A stretch of DNA of 37,448 nucleotides from NCBI GenBank assembly GCA_028278665.1, contig JAQAJI010000005.1:46075-83522 (forward strand), given 5' to 3'. Under the pieces are notes generated by a model. The model did not search any database and was not told the DNA's origin. It saw nothing but the letters and a program-made list of their open reading frames with translations. The position numbers were made by a program, and so were the translations under genes. The DNA comes from Candidatus Rariloculus versatilis (lineage in GTDB: Bacteria > Pseudomonadota > Gammaproteobacteria > Steroidobacterales > Rariloculaceae). Shown piece after piece: positions 1 through 7,968 of this stretch (position 1 is its first letter; each line of letters starts with the position of its first letter).

Positions 1-503
1 CCTGCGTGCTCTTCGGTGACGGTGCGGGCGCGGTGGTGCTGGAACAGGCTGAGGCGCCCGGCATCATGTATTCGAACCTCGGTGCCGACGGGCGCTACCG
101 GGACCTTCTGTACGCGACCAATGGCGTATCCGTGGTCGCCAGGGACGGGGAGGGCGCCGCGCTGCGCATGAAGGGGAACGAGGTGTTCAAGGTCGCCGTG
201 AAGACGCTCGGCGGCATGGTGGACGAGGTTCTTCAGAAGAACGGCCTCGAGAAGGGTGAGATCGACTGGCTCATTCCGCACCAGGCAAACATCCGCATCA
301 TTCAGGCGATGGCAAAGCGTCTGAGGATGCCGATGGAGCGTGTCATCCTCACGATTCAGGAGCACGGAAACACTTCGGCGGCATCGGTTCCGATGGCGCT
401 CGACACGGCGATCCGGGACGGCCGCATCAAGCGCGGCGACCTGTTGTTGCTCGAAGCCTTCGGCGGGGGATTTACCTGGGGAGCGAGTCTCGTGCGATAC
501 TAG
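1..503 (+). CDS. fabH: Beta-ketoacyl-ACP synthase III (FabH), C-terminal part
   Basis: This enzyme condenses an acyl-CoA primer with malonyl-ACP to start fatty acid synthesis in the cytoplasm. Only the last ~167 residues are present: the frame is open at the window edge (first full codon at base 3), so the upstream active-site Cys is not seen. The two other members of the Cys-His-Asn triad are visible: His in PHQAN (about base 280) and Asn in HGNTSAAS (about base 365). The C-terminus GGGFTWGAS is the classic FabH ending. The stop is followed after 8 bases by the L,D-transpeptidase gene on the same strand, not by fabD as in the usual plsX-fabH-fabD cluster. It could therefore be a second FabH copy or a rearranged locus. 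Family assignment is very secure; which FabH subtype is not. Confidence 0.95.
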   Translation, partial: CVLFGDGAGAVVLEQAEAPGIMYSNLGADGRYRDLLYATNGVSVVARDGEGAALRMKGNEVFKVAVKTLGGMVDEVLQKNGLEKGEIDWLIPHQANIRIIQAMAKRLRMPMERVILTIQEHGNTSAASVPMALDTAIRDGRIKRGDLLLLEAFGGGFTWGASLVRY

Positions 504-511
504 TCCCCCGT

Positions 512-1516
512 GTGCGTGTAGCGGTGGGCAAGATGAACACCATATTCAACGTGATCGGGGGGACAGGCGGGGCGTTGTCCGGGACGACCCGAAGCATTCT
601 GCTGCTGACTGGTTTTTTTGCCGGAACTTCCGGCGCCGGGGCCGCGGAGTTCGCTCTGTCACGGGACCGCGACGTCGTGGGCTCGGTCCGGATCATCGAG
701 GCGCGTTACGAAGACACCTTCGTGAGGCTCGCGCGCCGCTACAACGTAGGCTACGAGGAACTGCGCCGTGCCAACCCGGACGTCGATCCGTGGTTGCCGG
801 GAGAGGGCACCGAGATCGTGCTGCCGACGCAGTTCGTGCTGCCGCGGGCCGAGCGCAGCGGAATCGTGATCAACGTTCCGGAACTCAGGCTTTACTACTT
901 CCCCGATGAGGAGACGGTCATCACGCACCCGATCAGCATCGGACGCCAGGATTGGCGTACGCCGCTCGGCCGCACGAGCGTGGTTGCGAAGACCGAGAAT
1001 CCGACCTGGTACCCGCCGCAATCGATCCGCGACGAGCACGCCGCGCGGAACGATTTCCTGCCGGCCGTGGTGCCGCCGGGGCCGGATAACCCGCTCGGCG
1101 ATTTCGCATTGCGCCTGGGCATCCCGGGCTATCTCATTCACGGTACCAATATGCCCGCCGGTGTCGGGATGCGCGTCACGCATGGCTGCATCCGCATGTT
1201 CCCCGAGGATATCGAAGCCTTGTTCCCGGTGGTGGCGTTGGGTGTGCCGGTGCAGCTCGTCAATCAGCCGTTCAAGTTCGGCTGGGGCGAGGAAGGCCTG
1301 TATCTCGAAGCGCATCCGCCCCTCGATGAGGAGTTCACCGCGGGGCAGTGGAGCGCGACGGATCTCACGCGCGCCTATATCGAGGTCACGGAGGAACGCG
1401 GTGCGCAACTCGACTGGCGTTCCGCCGAACTCGTGATGGAAGCGGCCCGCGGTGTTCCGCAAGCGGTTGCGTCAGCGGCCGCCGGGGCCGACGGCGCGGT
1501 TGCACGCGCACACTGA
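512..1516 (+). CDS. L,D-transpeptidase (YkuD/ErfK family) with LysM-like segment
   Basis: Periplasmic enzyme of the YkuD fold, which cross-links peptidoglycan or attaches Lpp-type lipoproteins through a catalytic Cys. The 334-residue product has a hydrophobic N-terminal segment (about 25-45, ending in Ala-rich GAGAAE) that looks like a signal peptide. A LysM-like stretch follows at about 60-110 (DTFVRLARRYNVGYEELRRANP), then the YkuD domain at about 115-255. The catalytic motif is complete: His210 (IHGTN) and Cys226 in THGCIRM. This is the architecture of E. coli ErfK/YbiS/YcfS, the Lpp-attaching enzymes. GTG at 512 is the longest start; ATG at 533 (residue 8) is an equally credible start, and neither has a clear ribosome binding site. 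It lies 8 bases after fabH, probably co-transcribed, and converges with a small Lpp-like lipoprotein gene, its likely substrate. Confidence 0.92.
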   Translation: MRVAVGKMNTIFNVIGGTGGALSGTTRSILLLTGFFAGTSGAGAAEFALSRDRDVVGSVRIIEARYEDTFVRLARRYNVGYEELRRANPDVDPWLPGEGTEIVLPTQFVLPRAERSGIVINVPELRLYYFPDEETVITHPISIGRQDWRTPLGRTSVVAKTENPTWYPPQSIRDEHAARNDFLPAVVPPGPDNPLGDFALRLGIPGYLIHGTNMPAGVGMRVTHGCIRMFPEDIEALFPVVALGVPVQLVNQPFKFGWGEEGLYLEAHPPLDEEFTAGQWSATDLTRAYIEVTEERGAQLDWRSAELVMEAARGVPQAVASAAAGADGAVARAH

Positions 1517-1517
1517 A

Positions 1518-1543
1518 AAGCCGCCGAAGGTGGTCGGCGGCTT
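1518..1543. terminator. Hairpin terminator between convergent ldt and lpp-like genes
   Basis: Perfect 8-bp inverted repeat AAGCCGCC / GGCGGCTT with a 10-base loop, directly after the transpeptidase stop codon. Read on the minus strand the stem is followed by TTTT, so it is best as the terminator of the lipoprotein gene. On the plus strand it has only a short T run. A second small stem, GCCGGG/CCCGGC at 1559-1574, lies between it and the lipoprotein stop. Confidence 0.6.
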
Positions 1544-1611
1544 CAGGTAATCTGATTTGCCGGGTTTACCCGGCTGCGGCCCAAGAGCGCCGCGTCAGGT
1601 TCCAGGAAGGG

Positions 1612-1905
1612 TTACTTCAGTACGCCTTCTTCCGCCATGCGGTCCAATCTTTGATTGGTCGCTTCGACGCCGGCCTGGGCTTCCTGGGCATCTTCAAGGG
1701 CCTCGTTTGCGGTGCTCTGAGCCGCAGTAGCGAGCTGTCTCGCCTCGTTCGCGGCACTCTGCGCGGCCTCGGCCGCGGTTTGAGCAGCCGCGATGGCCGT
1801 GTTCATCTCCTGTTCAAGAGCGTCGGTGTTCGCACAGCCGCTTAGCAATGCGATGCCGCATGCAAACGCTGCCGCCGGCAGAGCGTTACGGAGTTTCATG
1901 GTCAT
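1612..1905 (-). CDS. Alanine-zipper outer-membrane lipoprotein (Lpp/OprI-like)
   Basis: Small lipoprotein of 97 residues. The N-terminus is a lipoprotein signal peptide with lipobox LLSGC (Cys at about 24). The mature part is an almost pure Ala/Gln/Glu heptad-repeat coiled coil (AIAAAQTAAEAAQSAANEA and onward), as in OprI and Lpp, which form trimeric rods from the outer membrane. The protein ends in ...GVLK: a C-terminal Lys is the residue through which Lpp is covalently joined to peptidoglycan. The start at 1905 is chosen because AGGGGA lies 7 bases upstream and the signal peptide begins there; upstream in-frame extension is not protein-like. It has its own promoter (1945-1973) and converges on an L,D-transpeptidase gene. 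The Lpp-like role is inferred from architecture. Confidence 0.85.
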   Translation of the reverse strand: MTMKLRNALPAAAFACGIALLSGCANTDALEQEMNTAIAAAQTAAEAAQSAANEARQLATAAQSTANEALEDAQEAQAGVEATNQRLDRMAEEGVLK

Positions 1906-1944
1906 TGATTTTTCCCCTGAGACTGGAGCCCTAAAAGTGCCGCA

Positions 1945-1973
1945 ATTATTCCCGAAGTCGGGCTCTACTGCAA
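1945..1973 (-). promoter_or_regulatory. Sigma70-type promoter of the lipoprotein gene, with palindrome in spacer
   Basis: On the minus strand: -35 TTGCAG (1968-1973), 17-base spacer, -10 AATAAT (1945-1950). This would give a leader of about 30 bases before the ATG at 1905. The spacer holds the inverted repeat CCCGA-N2-TCGGG (1951-1962), a possible operator site. Not experimentally supported. Confidence 0.55.
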
Positions 1974-2095
1974 TTGAAGAAATGTGGATCGATTGAGGCC
2001 GAATGGCCCGTCTGTCGTGTTGTTTCGACCGGACTGCGCCTGATCGTTTCCGGCCCGACGCGAGCGCAAAGCCGGATATCGCTCCAGGTTTGTCC

Positions 2096-2124
2096 TTGAT
2101 CCTCTCCATATATGTATATATTAT
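2096..2124 (+). promoter_or_regulatory. Promoter of the lexA-imuA-imuB-dnaE2 operon
   Basis: -35 TTGATC (2096-2101), exact 17-base spacer and -10 TATTAT (2119-2124), just upstream of the LexA box. The predicted transcription start (about 2131) falls inside the LexA box, the right place for steric repression by LexA. Confidence 0.6.
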
Positions 2125-2128
2125 CAGT

Positions 2129-2144
2129 CTGTATATTAATTCAG
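2129..2144 (+). promoter_or_regulatory. LexA box (SOS operator)
   Basis: CTGTATATTAATTCAG fits the gammaproteobacterial CTG-N10-CAG consensus with an AT-rich centre. It ends 9 bases before the lexA start codon and overlaps the predicted transcription start, indicating autoregulation of lexA and SOS control of the imuA-imuB-dnaE2 genes behind it. Confidence 0.85.
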
Positions 2145-2153
2145 GTCTGTACA

Positions 2154-2786
2154 ATGCGCGAACTGACCCCGAGACAAAGGGAAATAATTATTCTTATTCA
2201 AAAGGTTATCCGTGAGACGGGCATGCCGCCCACGCGTGCCGAGATCGCCGGGGCACTGAAGTTCCGCTCGGTGAACGCTGCCGAGGAGCATCTGCGGGCG
2301 CTCGAACGCAAGGGCGTCATCGAACTTCTCAGAGGCAAGTCACGCGGAATCAGGTTCAAGGATGCGTTTCGGGAAGGTGCGCCCCGGGAGACGTCGGGCT
2401 TGCCGCTCGTCGGGCGGGTGGCGGCCGGCGAGCCGGTGTTGGCCGAGGAGCATATCGAGGCTCGCTATCGAATCGACACCGATCTTTTCGATACGCCGCC
2501 GCATTTCCTGCTCCGGGTACACGGCATGAGCATGAAGGATGCGGGCATCCTGGATGGCGACCTGGTCGCGGTTCACCGCACGCCTGAAGTCCGCAACCGG
2601 CAGATCATCGTGGCGCGCCTGGAGGACGAAGTCACGGTCAAGCGTTACCGGCAGGAAGGGCATCGGGTGTGGCTCCTGCCCGAAAACCCCGAGTTCGAAC
2701 CGATCGAAGTCGACTTGAGGGAACGGCATTTCACGATAGAGGGGGTGGTCGTCGGCGTGGTCCGCAATTCGATGCGGATCCGATGA
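2154..2786 (+). CDS. lexA: LexA, SOS repressor and self-cleaving S24 protease
   Basis: LexA represses DNA damage genes and, when RecA filaments form, cleaves itself. The 210-residue protein (E. coli LexA is 202) has an N-terminal winged helix (1-68: [13 protein letters not shown], then [11 protein letters not shown] and the recognition helix) and a C-terminal S24 domain. The cleavage bond Ala91-Gly92 (VAAGEP), the nucleophile Ser126 (GMSMKDAG) and the general base Lys163 (TVKRY) are all present, so it should be fully active. ATG 2154 is chosen over an in-frame ATG at 2112 because the latter lies in the promoter and would add 14 non-conserved residues. The stop overlaps the imuA start (ATGA), so the two are translationally coupled. 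Confidence 0.97.
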   Translation: MRELTPRQREIIILIQKVIRETGMPPTRAEIAGALKFRSVNAAEEHLRALERKGVIELLRGKSRGIRFKDAFREGAPRETSGLPLVGRVAAGEPVLAEEHIEARYRIDTDLFDTPPHFLLRVHGMSMKDAGILDGDLVAVHRTPEVRNRQIIVARLEDEVTVKRYRQEGHRVWLLPENPEFEPIEVDLRERHFTIEGVVVGVVRNSMRIR

Positions 2787-3448
2787 GCGTCGACGAACTC
2801 ATACTGCATCGGAGGATCTGGAGGGGCCGGGGCGGCCATGCTGCCTGCCGGACGCTGCCGACAGGTTTCGCCGAACTCGACCGCTATCTCCCGGGCGGCG
2901 GCTGGCCTCGGGATGCCCTGACGGAAATCGTTCCCGACCGTTATGGCATCGGTGAACTGAGCCTGTTGATGCCAGCCCTGGCCTTTCTGAGTGTCGGTAC
3001 AGGCAACCCCGGGCATTGGATCGTCTGGGTCGATCCGCCGTTCGTTCCATATGCCCCGGCGCTTGAGCGCTCCGGGATCGAGCTGGACCGGCTGCTCCTG
3101 GTGCATCCGTCGGCCGCTGGAAACGATGCGCCGGAAAAGGGTCGTTCCGGGAGCGATGCCGGACACAATGTGCTATGGGCGGTCGAGCAGGCACTGCGTT
3201 CGGGCTCCTGTGCCGCCGTACTGGCCTGGCTCGAATCGGCAAATGACAAGGCTTTGCGCCGTTTGCAGCTCGGCGCGGAAGAAAACGCCTGCTGGACGGT
3301 ACTTTTTCGTCCGGGCGCCACGTTGCGGCGCAGTTCCCCTGCCGCGCTGAGACTGAGGCTGTGTGCAGCGGATGCCGTTATCCGGGTCGAAATAATCAAG
3401 TGCCGCGGTACCCGGCCCGGGACGGTCGTGCTCGAGAGACCGGCCTGA
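2783..3448 (+). CDS. imuA: ImuA, RecA-like translesion mutagenesis accessory protein
   Basis: ImuA (SulA/RecA-like fold) works with ImuB and DnaE2 in error-prone bypass of DNA damage. The 221-residue product shows family features: [23 protein letters not shown] at about 28-50, which is the region of the RecA-like first strand and degenerate P-loop, and later [16 protein letters not shown] and [11 protein letters not shown], which match the RecA-like core. No intact Walker A motif is seen, as is usual for the family. The start overlaps the lexA stop by 4 bases (ATGA), making coupling likely, and imuB follows after 12 bases. Regulation should be through the LexA box at 2129-2144. Confidence 0.9.
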   Translation: MSVDELILHRRIWRGRGGHAACRTLPTGFAELDRYLPGGGWPRDALTEIVPDRYGIGELSLLMPALAFLSVGTGNPGHWIVWVDPPFVPYAPALERSGIELDRLLLVHPSAAGNDAPEKGRSGSDAGHNVLWAVEQALRSGSCAAVLAWLESANDKALRRLQLGAEENACWTVLFRPGATLRRSSPAALRLRLCAADAVIRVEIIKCRGTRPGTVVLERPA

Positions 3449-3460
3449 CGGTGAGGTCTC

Positions 3461-4828
3461 ATGCTCCAGCCGTTAGCACACTTGTCTCGGGAGCCGGCGC
3501 CGCGCGCCGCGCCGGGCACTACGGCGAGGCGGGAGGAGCGCTTGTGGGTCGCCGTCCGTCTGGCGGACCCGGAGGCGCGGCAGGATCTTGAGCCGTTGGC
3601 GGTCTGGTGCGACCGGATCACGCCGCTGGTCTGTCTCGCGCCGCCGGACAGCCTGCTGCTCGAGGTGCGGGGGAGCCTGGAGCTGTTCGGAGGCCTTCAG
3701 GCCGTCGAACGGAAATTGGCAACGGAAATCGCCTCCCGCCGCTTCTCCTTTCATCTGTGCGCGGCGCCCACGCCTCTCGGAGCGTTGTGGCTGGCACGTC
3801 AGCAGGGTGCGAACGTGCTCGAGACCCGAGCCCTGGCCGGCAGTCTGGGGCCGCTGCCGCTGTCGGTGACGCAATGGCCCGAGAACATCCTGACGCTCTT
3901 GAACGAGATGGGAGTACGCAGCATCGGCGATTGCCTGCGTCTGCCCCGGGATGGATTCGCACGCCGGGTCGGCCCGCGCTACTTGCAGGACCTGGACCGG
4001 GCACTGGCAAGACGGCCCGATCCGAGAGTCGCCTTCGAGAAGCCCCGGAACTTCAGTTCACGATTCGATTTCCCGGTCGAGACCGACGATCGCGAAGTGT
4101 TGGGCGCTGCGCTCGGGAAGATGGTCGAAGGCCTCGTTGACCGCTTGCGCGGCCGCCAGGTGCAGGCCCGGCAGCTCGCGATCGTTCTTCATCATTCGAA
4201 CCGACCGCCGACCGTGAGCGGCCTGGATCTCACCGAAGCGGTTCATGAGGCGGACAGGCTGCTCGACCCGCTGCTTGCGCGTCTTGAAAGCCTGGTCCTG
4301 CCCGCACCCGTCATCGCGGTCGGCTTGCAGCTTGGCGCCCTGAGCCCCATGCGGCCTGGATCGCCGGCGCTCTTCGGGGAGAGAGGCCAGCCTGCCGGCC
4401 GATCGGTTTCGAAAGCCGGTCTGATCGAGCGTCTGCGCGGGCGTTTCGGTGTGGAGGGCGTGTGCGGTTTCAAGATCGCTGCGGAACACAGGCCCGAGTT
4501 GGGATGGACCCGATTGACCGGGCGGCTGCTCGAAACATCCTCCGGGAAGAAAGACCCCGGACGCCAGGTTGCCAAAGAGCGCAAGCTCGCCGACCGGCCG
4601 CTGTGGATGCTGCCTTCGCCGTTGCCGCTTGCGCAGGGCGCCGCCCGGTTCCGATGCCGGGGGCCGCTGCGAATGGGGCCTGAGCCCGAGCGTATCGAAA
4701 GCGGCTGGTGGGACGGCGGGGACGTCAGAAGGGACTACTTCACGGCTTCGGCTTCGCGGGGCGAGAAACTGTGGGTGTACCAGGACCGCGTCACGCGTGA
4801 GTGGTTCCTGCATGGCCTTTTCGGCTGA
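3461..4828 (+). CDS. imuB: ImuB, catalytically inactive Y-family polymerase homologue
   Basis: ImuB is the scaffold of the ImuA-ImuB-DnaE2 mutasome and binds the sliding clamp. The 455-residue product has the Y-family core (LAVWCDRITPLVCL, then SLLLEVRGSLELFGG at about 46-78), a helix-hairpin region (NEMGVRSIGDCLRLPRDG, 148-165) and little-finger domain. The conserved ImuB tail (IESGWWDGGDVRRDYF through WFLHGLFG) is intact. A possible clamp-binding motif is SPALFGE (301-307). The start at 3461 has a good GGTGAGG ribosome binding site. Odd: family members usually have ~85 residues before the LAxW motif, here there are only 45, and the normal first strand (LWLxLHLPxLPLE) and following GIRPGM region are absent, replaced by a Pro/Arg-rich segment. 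No other frame encodes the missing part. Confidence 0.9.
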   Translation: MLQPLAHLSREPAPRAAPGTTARREERLWVAVRLADPEARQDLEPLAVWCDRITPLVCLAPPDSLLLEVRGSLELFGGLQAVERKLATEIASRRFSFHLCAAPTPLGALWLARQQGANVLETRALAGSLGPLPLSVTQWPENILTLLNEMGVRSIGDCLRLPRDGFARRVGPRYLQDLDRALARRPDPRVAFEKPRNFSSRFDFPVETDDREVLGAALGKMVEGLVDRLRGRQVQARQLAIVLHHSNRPPTVSGLDLTEAVHEADRLLDPLLARLESLVLPAPVIAVGLQLGALSPMRPGSPALFGERGQPAGRSVSKAGLIERLRGRFGVEGVCGFKIAAEHRPELGWTRLTGRLLETSSGKKDPGRQVAKERKLADRPLWMLPSPLPLAQGAARFRCRGPLRMGPEPERIESGWWDGGDVRRDYFTASASRGEKLWVYQDRVTREWFLHGLFG

Positions 4829-4872
4829 GGGCATCCGGGAGCCTCTGCCGCCCGTCTTCGGTCGTGTCTTCG

Positions 4873-7800
4873 ATGCAATACGCGGAGCTGCATAGTCTCA
4901 GCAACTTCACGTTTCTGCGCGGAGCGTCTCACCCGCAGGAGCTCATCGAGCGGGCCGGCGAGCTTGGCTATGCGGGGCTCGCCCTGACCGACGAATGTTC
5001 CGTCGCCGGCATCGTTCGCGCCCATGCGGCCGCGCGGGAGCTGCCGTTGAAATTCGTTGTCGGCAGCGAGTTCACGACCGAGGAGCACCTGAAGCTGGTC
5101 GTTCTCGCACCGAACCGCCGGGCCTACGGCGAGCTTTGCAGGTTGATCGGCTTTGCGCGCAGGGCGGTCGCCAAGGGAGAGTATCGAATCGGCCGGGAAG
5201 ATCTGGCCCGTCACCTTGAGCCCTCACAGTGCCTGCTGCTCTGGCTGGCCCGGGCCTCCCGGAATGACGGGGACGGCGCCTGGCTCAGGGAGCGCTTCGC
5301 CGACCGCCTGTGGCTCGCGGTGGAACTGCTGTCCGATGGCCGCAAGCGGCAAACGCTAGATGCCTGCCGCGCAAGCGCGAAGCGGTTCGGCTTGCCCATG
5401 GTGGCCAGCGGCAACGTGCACATGCACAGCCGCAAGCGCCGAATGCTGCAGGACACGCTGACGGCCATCCGGCTCGGCAAGCCCGTCAGGCGATTGGGCT
5501 TTGCGCTGCATCCGAACGCCGAGCGCGTGCTCAGGCCGCTGGACGAGCTTGCCCGGATCTATCCGCGGGAGCTCCTGAACGAGACGCTCTCGATACTCGA
5601 GCGCATCGACTTCTCGCTCGACGAGCTGCGCTACGAATACCCCGGCGAACTCGTGCCCGAGGGCCGGACTCCGACGAGCCATCTGCGCATCCTGACCGAG
5701 GCAGGCGCGCGGCAGCGCTGGCCGGAAGGCGTGCCGGAGAAGGTGAAGAGACTCGTGGAGCATGAGCTCGGGCTCATCGAGGAGCTCAGGTACGAACCGT
5801 ATTTCCTGACCGTTCACGACATCGTGCGCTTCGCCCGCGAGGAAGGGATTCTGTGTCAGGGCAGGGGGTCGGCCGCGAACTCCGCGGTCTGTTTCTGCCT
5901 CGGGATCACCGAGGTCGATCCGGCGCGGATGGAAATGCTCATGGAGCGGTTCATTTCAAGGGAACGCAACGAACCTCCCGATATAGACGTCGATTTCGAG
6001 CACGAGCGCAGGGAGGAGATCATCCAGTACATCTACGCAAAGTATTCCCGCGAGCGTGCGGCCCTGGCCGCAACGGTAATCACCTACCGGCCGAAGAGCG
6101 CGATCCGCGACGTCGGCAAGGCGCTCGGTTTCGACGCAGACGAACTCGACGCGCTCGCGAGATCCCTGCACTGGTGGGACCGCAGGCAGGTCGACGCCGA
6201 ACGCGTGGCCGAATCGGGTCTCGACCCCGCGAGCCCCAGGGTTCGCCGTCTGCTGGGCCTCGTCGAATCCCTGCTCGGTTTCCCGCGGCATCTGTCCCAG
6301 CACGTCGGCGGTTTCGTGATTTCCGAACGTCCCTTGTGCGAGCTCGTGCCGATCGAGAATGCGGCCATGCCGGAGCGCACGGTGATTCAGTGGGACAAGG
6401 ACGATCTCGAGGAGCTCGGGCTCCTGAAGGTCGACATTCTCGGACTCGGGATGCTGAGCGCGATCAGGAAGAGTTTCGAACTCATCAGGGCGTTCTACGG
6501 ACGCGAGTTCTCGATGGACAGCATCCCGGCCGAGGATTCCGAGGTATACCGGATGATCTCAAGGGCCGACACCGTGGGCGTCTTTCAGATCGAGTCCCGC
6601 GCACAGATGGCGATGCTGCCGAGGCTCAGGCCCCGCTGCTACTACGATCTCGTCATCGAGGTCGCGATCATTCGGCCGGGCCCCATCCAGGGCGACATGG
6701 TCCATCCCTATCTCAGGCGCCGCAACGGCGAGGAGCCCGTGAGCTATCCGAGCGAAGACGTGCGCAAGGTGCTCGAACGCACCCTGGGGGTGCCGATCTT
6801 CCAGGAGCAGGTCATGCAGCTTGCGATCGTCGCTGCCGGTTTCACTCCGGGCGAGGCCGACCAGTTGCGCCGCGCGATGGCCGCCTGGCGCCGCCGCGGC
6901 GATCTCCAACCCATGGAGGAGCGGCTGATCCAGGGTATGCTCGCGCGCGGTTATCGCCGCGAGTTTGCCGAGCGGATCTTCAATCAGATCAGGGGCTTCG
7001 GCGAATACGGGTTTCCCGAGTCGCACGCCGCGAGCTTCGCGCTGCTGGCCTACGTTTCAGCGTGGCTCAAGTGTCATGAGCCGGCCGTCTTTTTCTGTGC
7101 GCTGCTCAACAGCCAGCCGATGGGGTTCTACGCCCCGGCGCAACTGCTGCGTGCGGCCCGAGAGCAGGACGTGGAGGTCAGGCCGGTCGCCGTCACCCGG
7201 AGCTTGCGGGACTCGTCCCTGGAGCCCGACGACCGCGGCGGACCGGCGATTCGTCTCGGTCTGCGCGTCGTCAAGGGGCTTTCCTCACAAGGCAGCCAGC
7301 GGCTGGTCGAGGCCCGCGCGCAGTGCGAATTCGCCGACGTGGAGGATATGGCACGGCGGGCGAAGCTCGATGCGAAGGACCTCGGTGCACTGGCCGCTGC
7401 CGGCGCGCTCGAACCGTTTGCGAAGAATCGGCACCGGGCCCGCTGGACCGTGGCCGGCATCGAGAAACCGGCGCCCCTGCTCGACCAGACCCGCATCCCC
7501 GAAGCCATTCCGATGCTGAAGGCGCCCACGGAAGGCGAGGACATCATGGCGGACTATCGCCGGCTGGGGTTCACGCTCGCACGCCATCCCCTTGCGCTGT
7601 TGCGCAAACGCCTGGACGCCATGGGCATACTCGGGGCCGAAGCCGTGCGCCGCCTCGAACACGGTACGCGAGTGTGCGCGGCGGGACTTGTGATCATCCG
7701 GCAACGGCCGGCGAGCGCGGACGGGGTGACCTTCGTGACCGTCGAGGACGAGACGGGTCATCTGAATCTCGTCGTCTGGGAGAACGTCGCGCAGCGCGAC

Positions 7801-7947
7801 CGGCGCACGCTGCTCGGTGCGGCGCTGCTCGGGGTCGAAGGGCGCATCCAGAAGGAAGGCGAAGTGCTGCACATCATCGCCGAGCGGCTGCACGACCAAA
7901 GCCGCTTGCTGGGCCGGCTCACGGTCCGTTCGAGAGACTTCCGCTGA
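4873..7947 (+). CDS. dnaE2: DnaE2, error-prone DNA polymerase III alpha-type subunit
   Basis: C-family polymerase that carries out damage-induced mutagenic synthesis with ImuA/ImuB. At 1024 residues it has the DnaE2 length. It has an N-terminal PHP domain (MQYAELHSLSNFTFLRGASHP, TDECSVAG), polymerase palm with catalytic acidic motif PDIDVDFEHERR (about 373-384) and a GRGSAANS finger motif just before it. The helix-hairpin-helix segment and an OB fold near the end (FVTVEDETGHLNLVVW) are also present. The start at 4873 is chosen because the conserved PHP N-terminus begins there; in-frame GTG codons at 4801 and 4864 would add non-conserved residues, and no start has a strong ribosome binding site. 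It is the last gene of the operon, 44 bases after imuB, and converges with gspF after 21 bases, where a short GC-rich stem (7949-7963) is found. Confidence 0.96.
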   Translation: MQYAELHSLSNFTFLRGASHPQELIERAGELGYAGLALTDECSVAGIVRAHAAARELPLKFVVGSEFTTEEHLKLVVLAPNRRAYGELCRLIGFARRAVAKGEYRIGREDLARHLEPSQCLLLWLARASRNDGDGAWLRERFADRLWLAVELLSDGRKRQTLDACRASAKRFGLPMVASGNVHMHSRKRRMLQDTLTAIRLGKPVRRLGFALHPNAERVLRPLDELARIYPRELLNETLSILERIDFSLDELRYEYPGELVPEGRTPTSHLRILTEAGARQRWPEGVPEKVKRLVEHELGLIEELRYEPYFLTVHDIVRFAREEGILCQGRGSAANSAVCFCLGITEVDPARMEMLMERFISRERNEPPDIDVDFEHERREEIIQYIYAKYSRERAALAATVITYRPKSAIRDVGKALGFDADELDALARSLHWWDRRQVDAERVAESGLDPASPRVRRLLGLVESLLGFPRHLSQHVGGFVISERPLCELVPIENAAMPERTVIQWDKDDLEELGLLKVDILGLGMLSAIRKSFELIRAFYGREFSMDSIPAEDSEVYRMISRADTVGVFQIESRAQMAMLPRLRPRCYYDLVIEVAIIRPGPIQGDMVHPYLRRRNGEEPVSYPSEDVRKVLERTLGVPIFQEQVMQLAIVAAGFTPGEADQLRRAMAAWRRRGDLQPMEERLIQGMLARGYRREFAERIFNQIRGFGEYGFPESHAASFALLAYVSAWLKCHEPAVFFCALLNSQPMGFYAPAQLLRAAREQDVEVRPVAVTRSLRDSSLEPDDRGGPAIRLGLRVVKGLSSQGSQRLVEARAQCEFADVEDMARRAKLDAKDLGALAAAGALEPFAKNRHRARWTVAGIEKPAPLLDQTRIPEAIPMLKAPTEGEDIMADYRRLGFTLARHPLALLRKRLDAMGILGAEAVRRLEHGTRVCAAGLVIIRQRPASADGVTFVTVEDETGHLNLVVWENVAQRDRRTLLGAALLGVEGRIQKEGEVLHIIAERLHDQSRLLGRLTVRSRDFR

Positions 7948-7968
7948 CGCCCGGGGTTCGGGCCCGGC

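Noticed and set aside
3449-3600. Frameshift as the reason for the short ImuB N-terminus
   Set aside because: The other two frames over this stretch do not encode the missing family residues, so a true deletion or an assembly gap is more likely than a simple frameshift.
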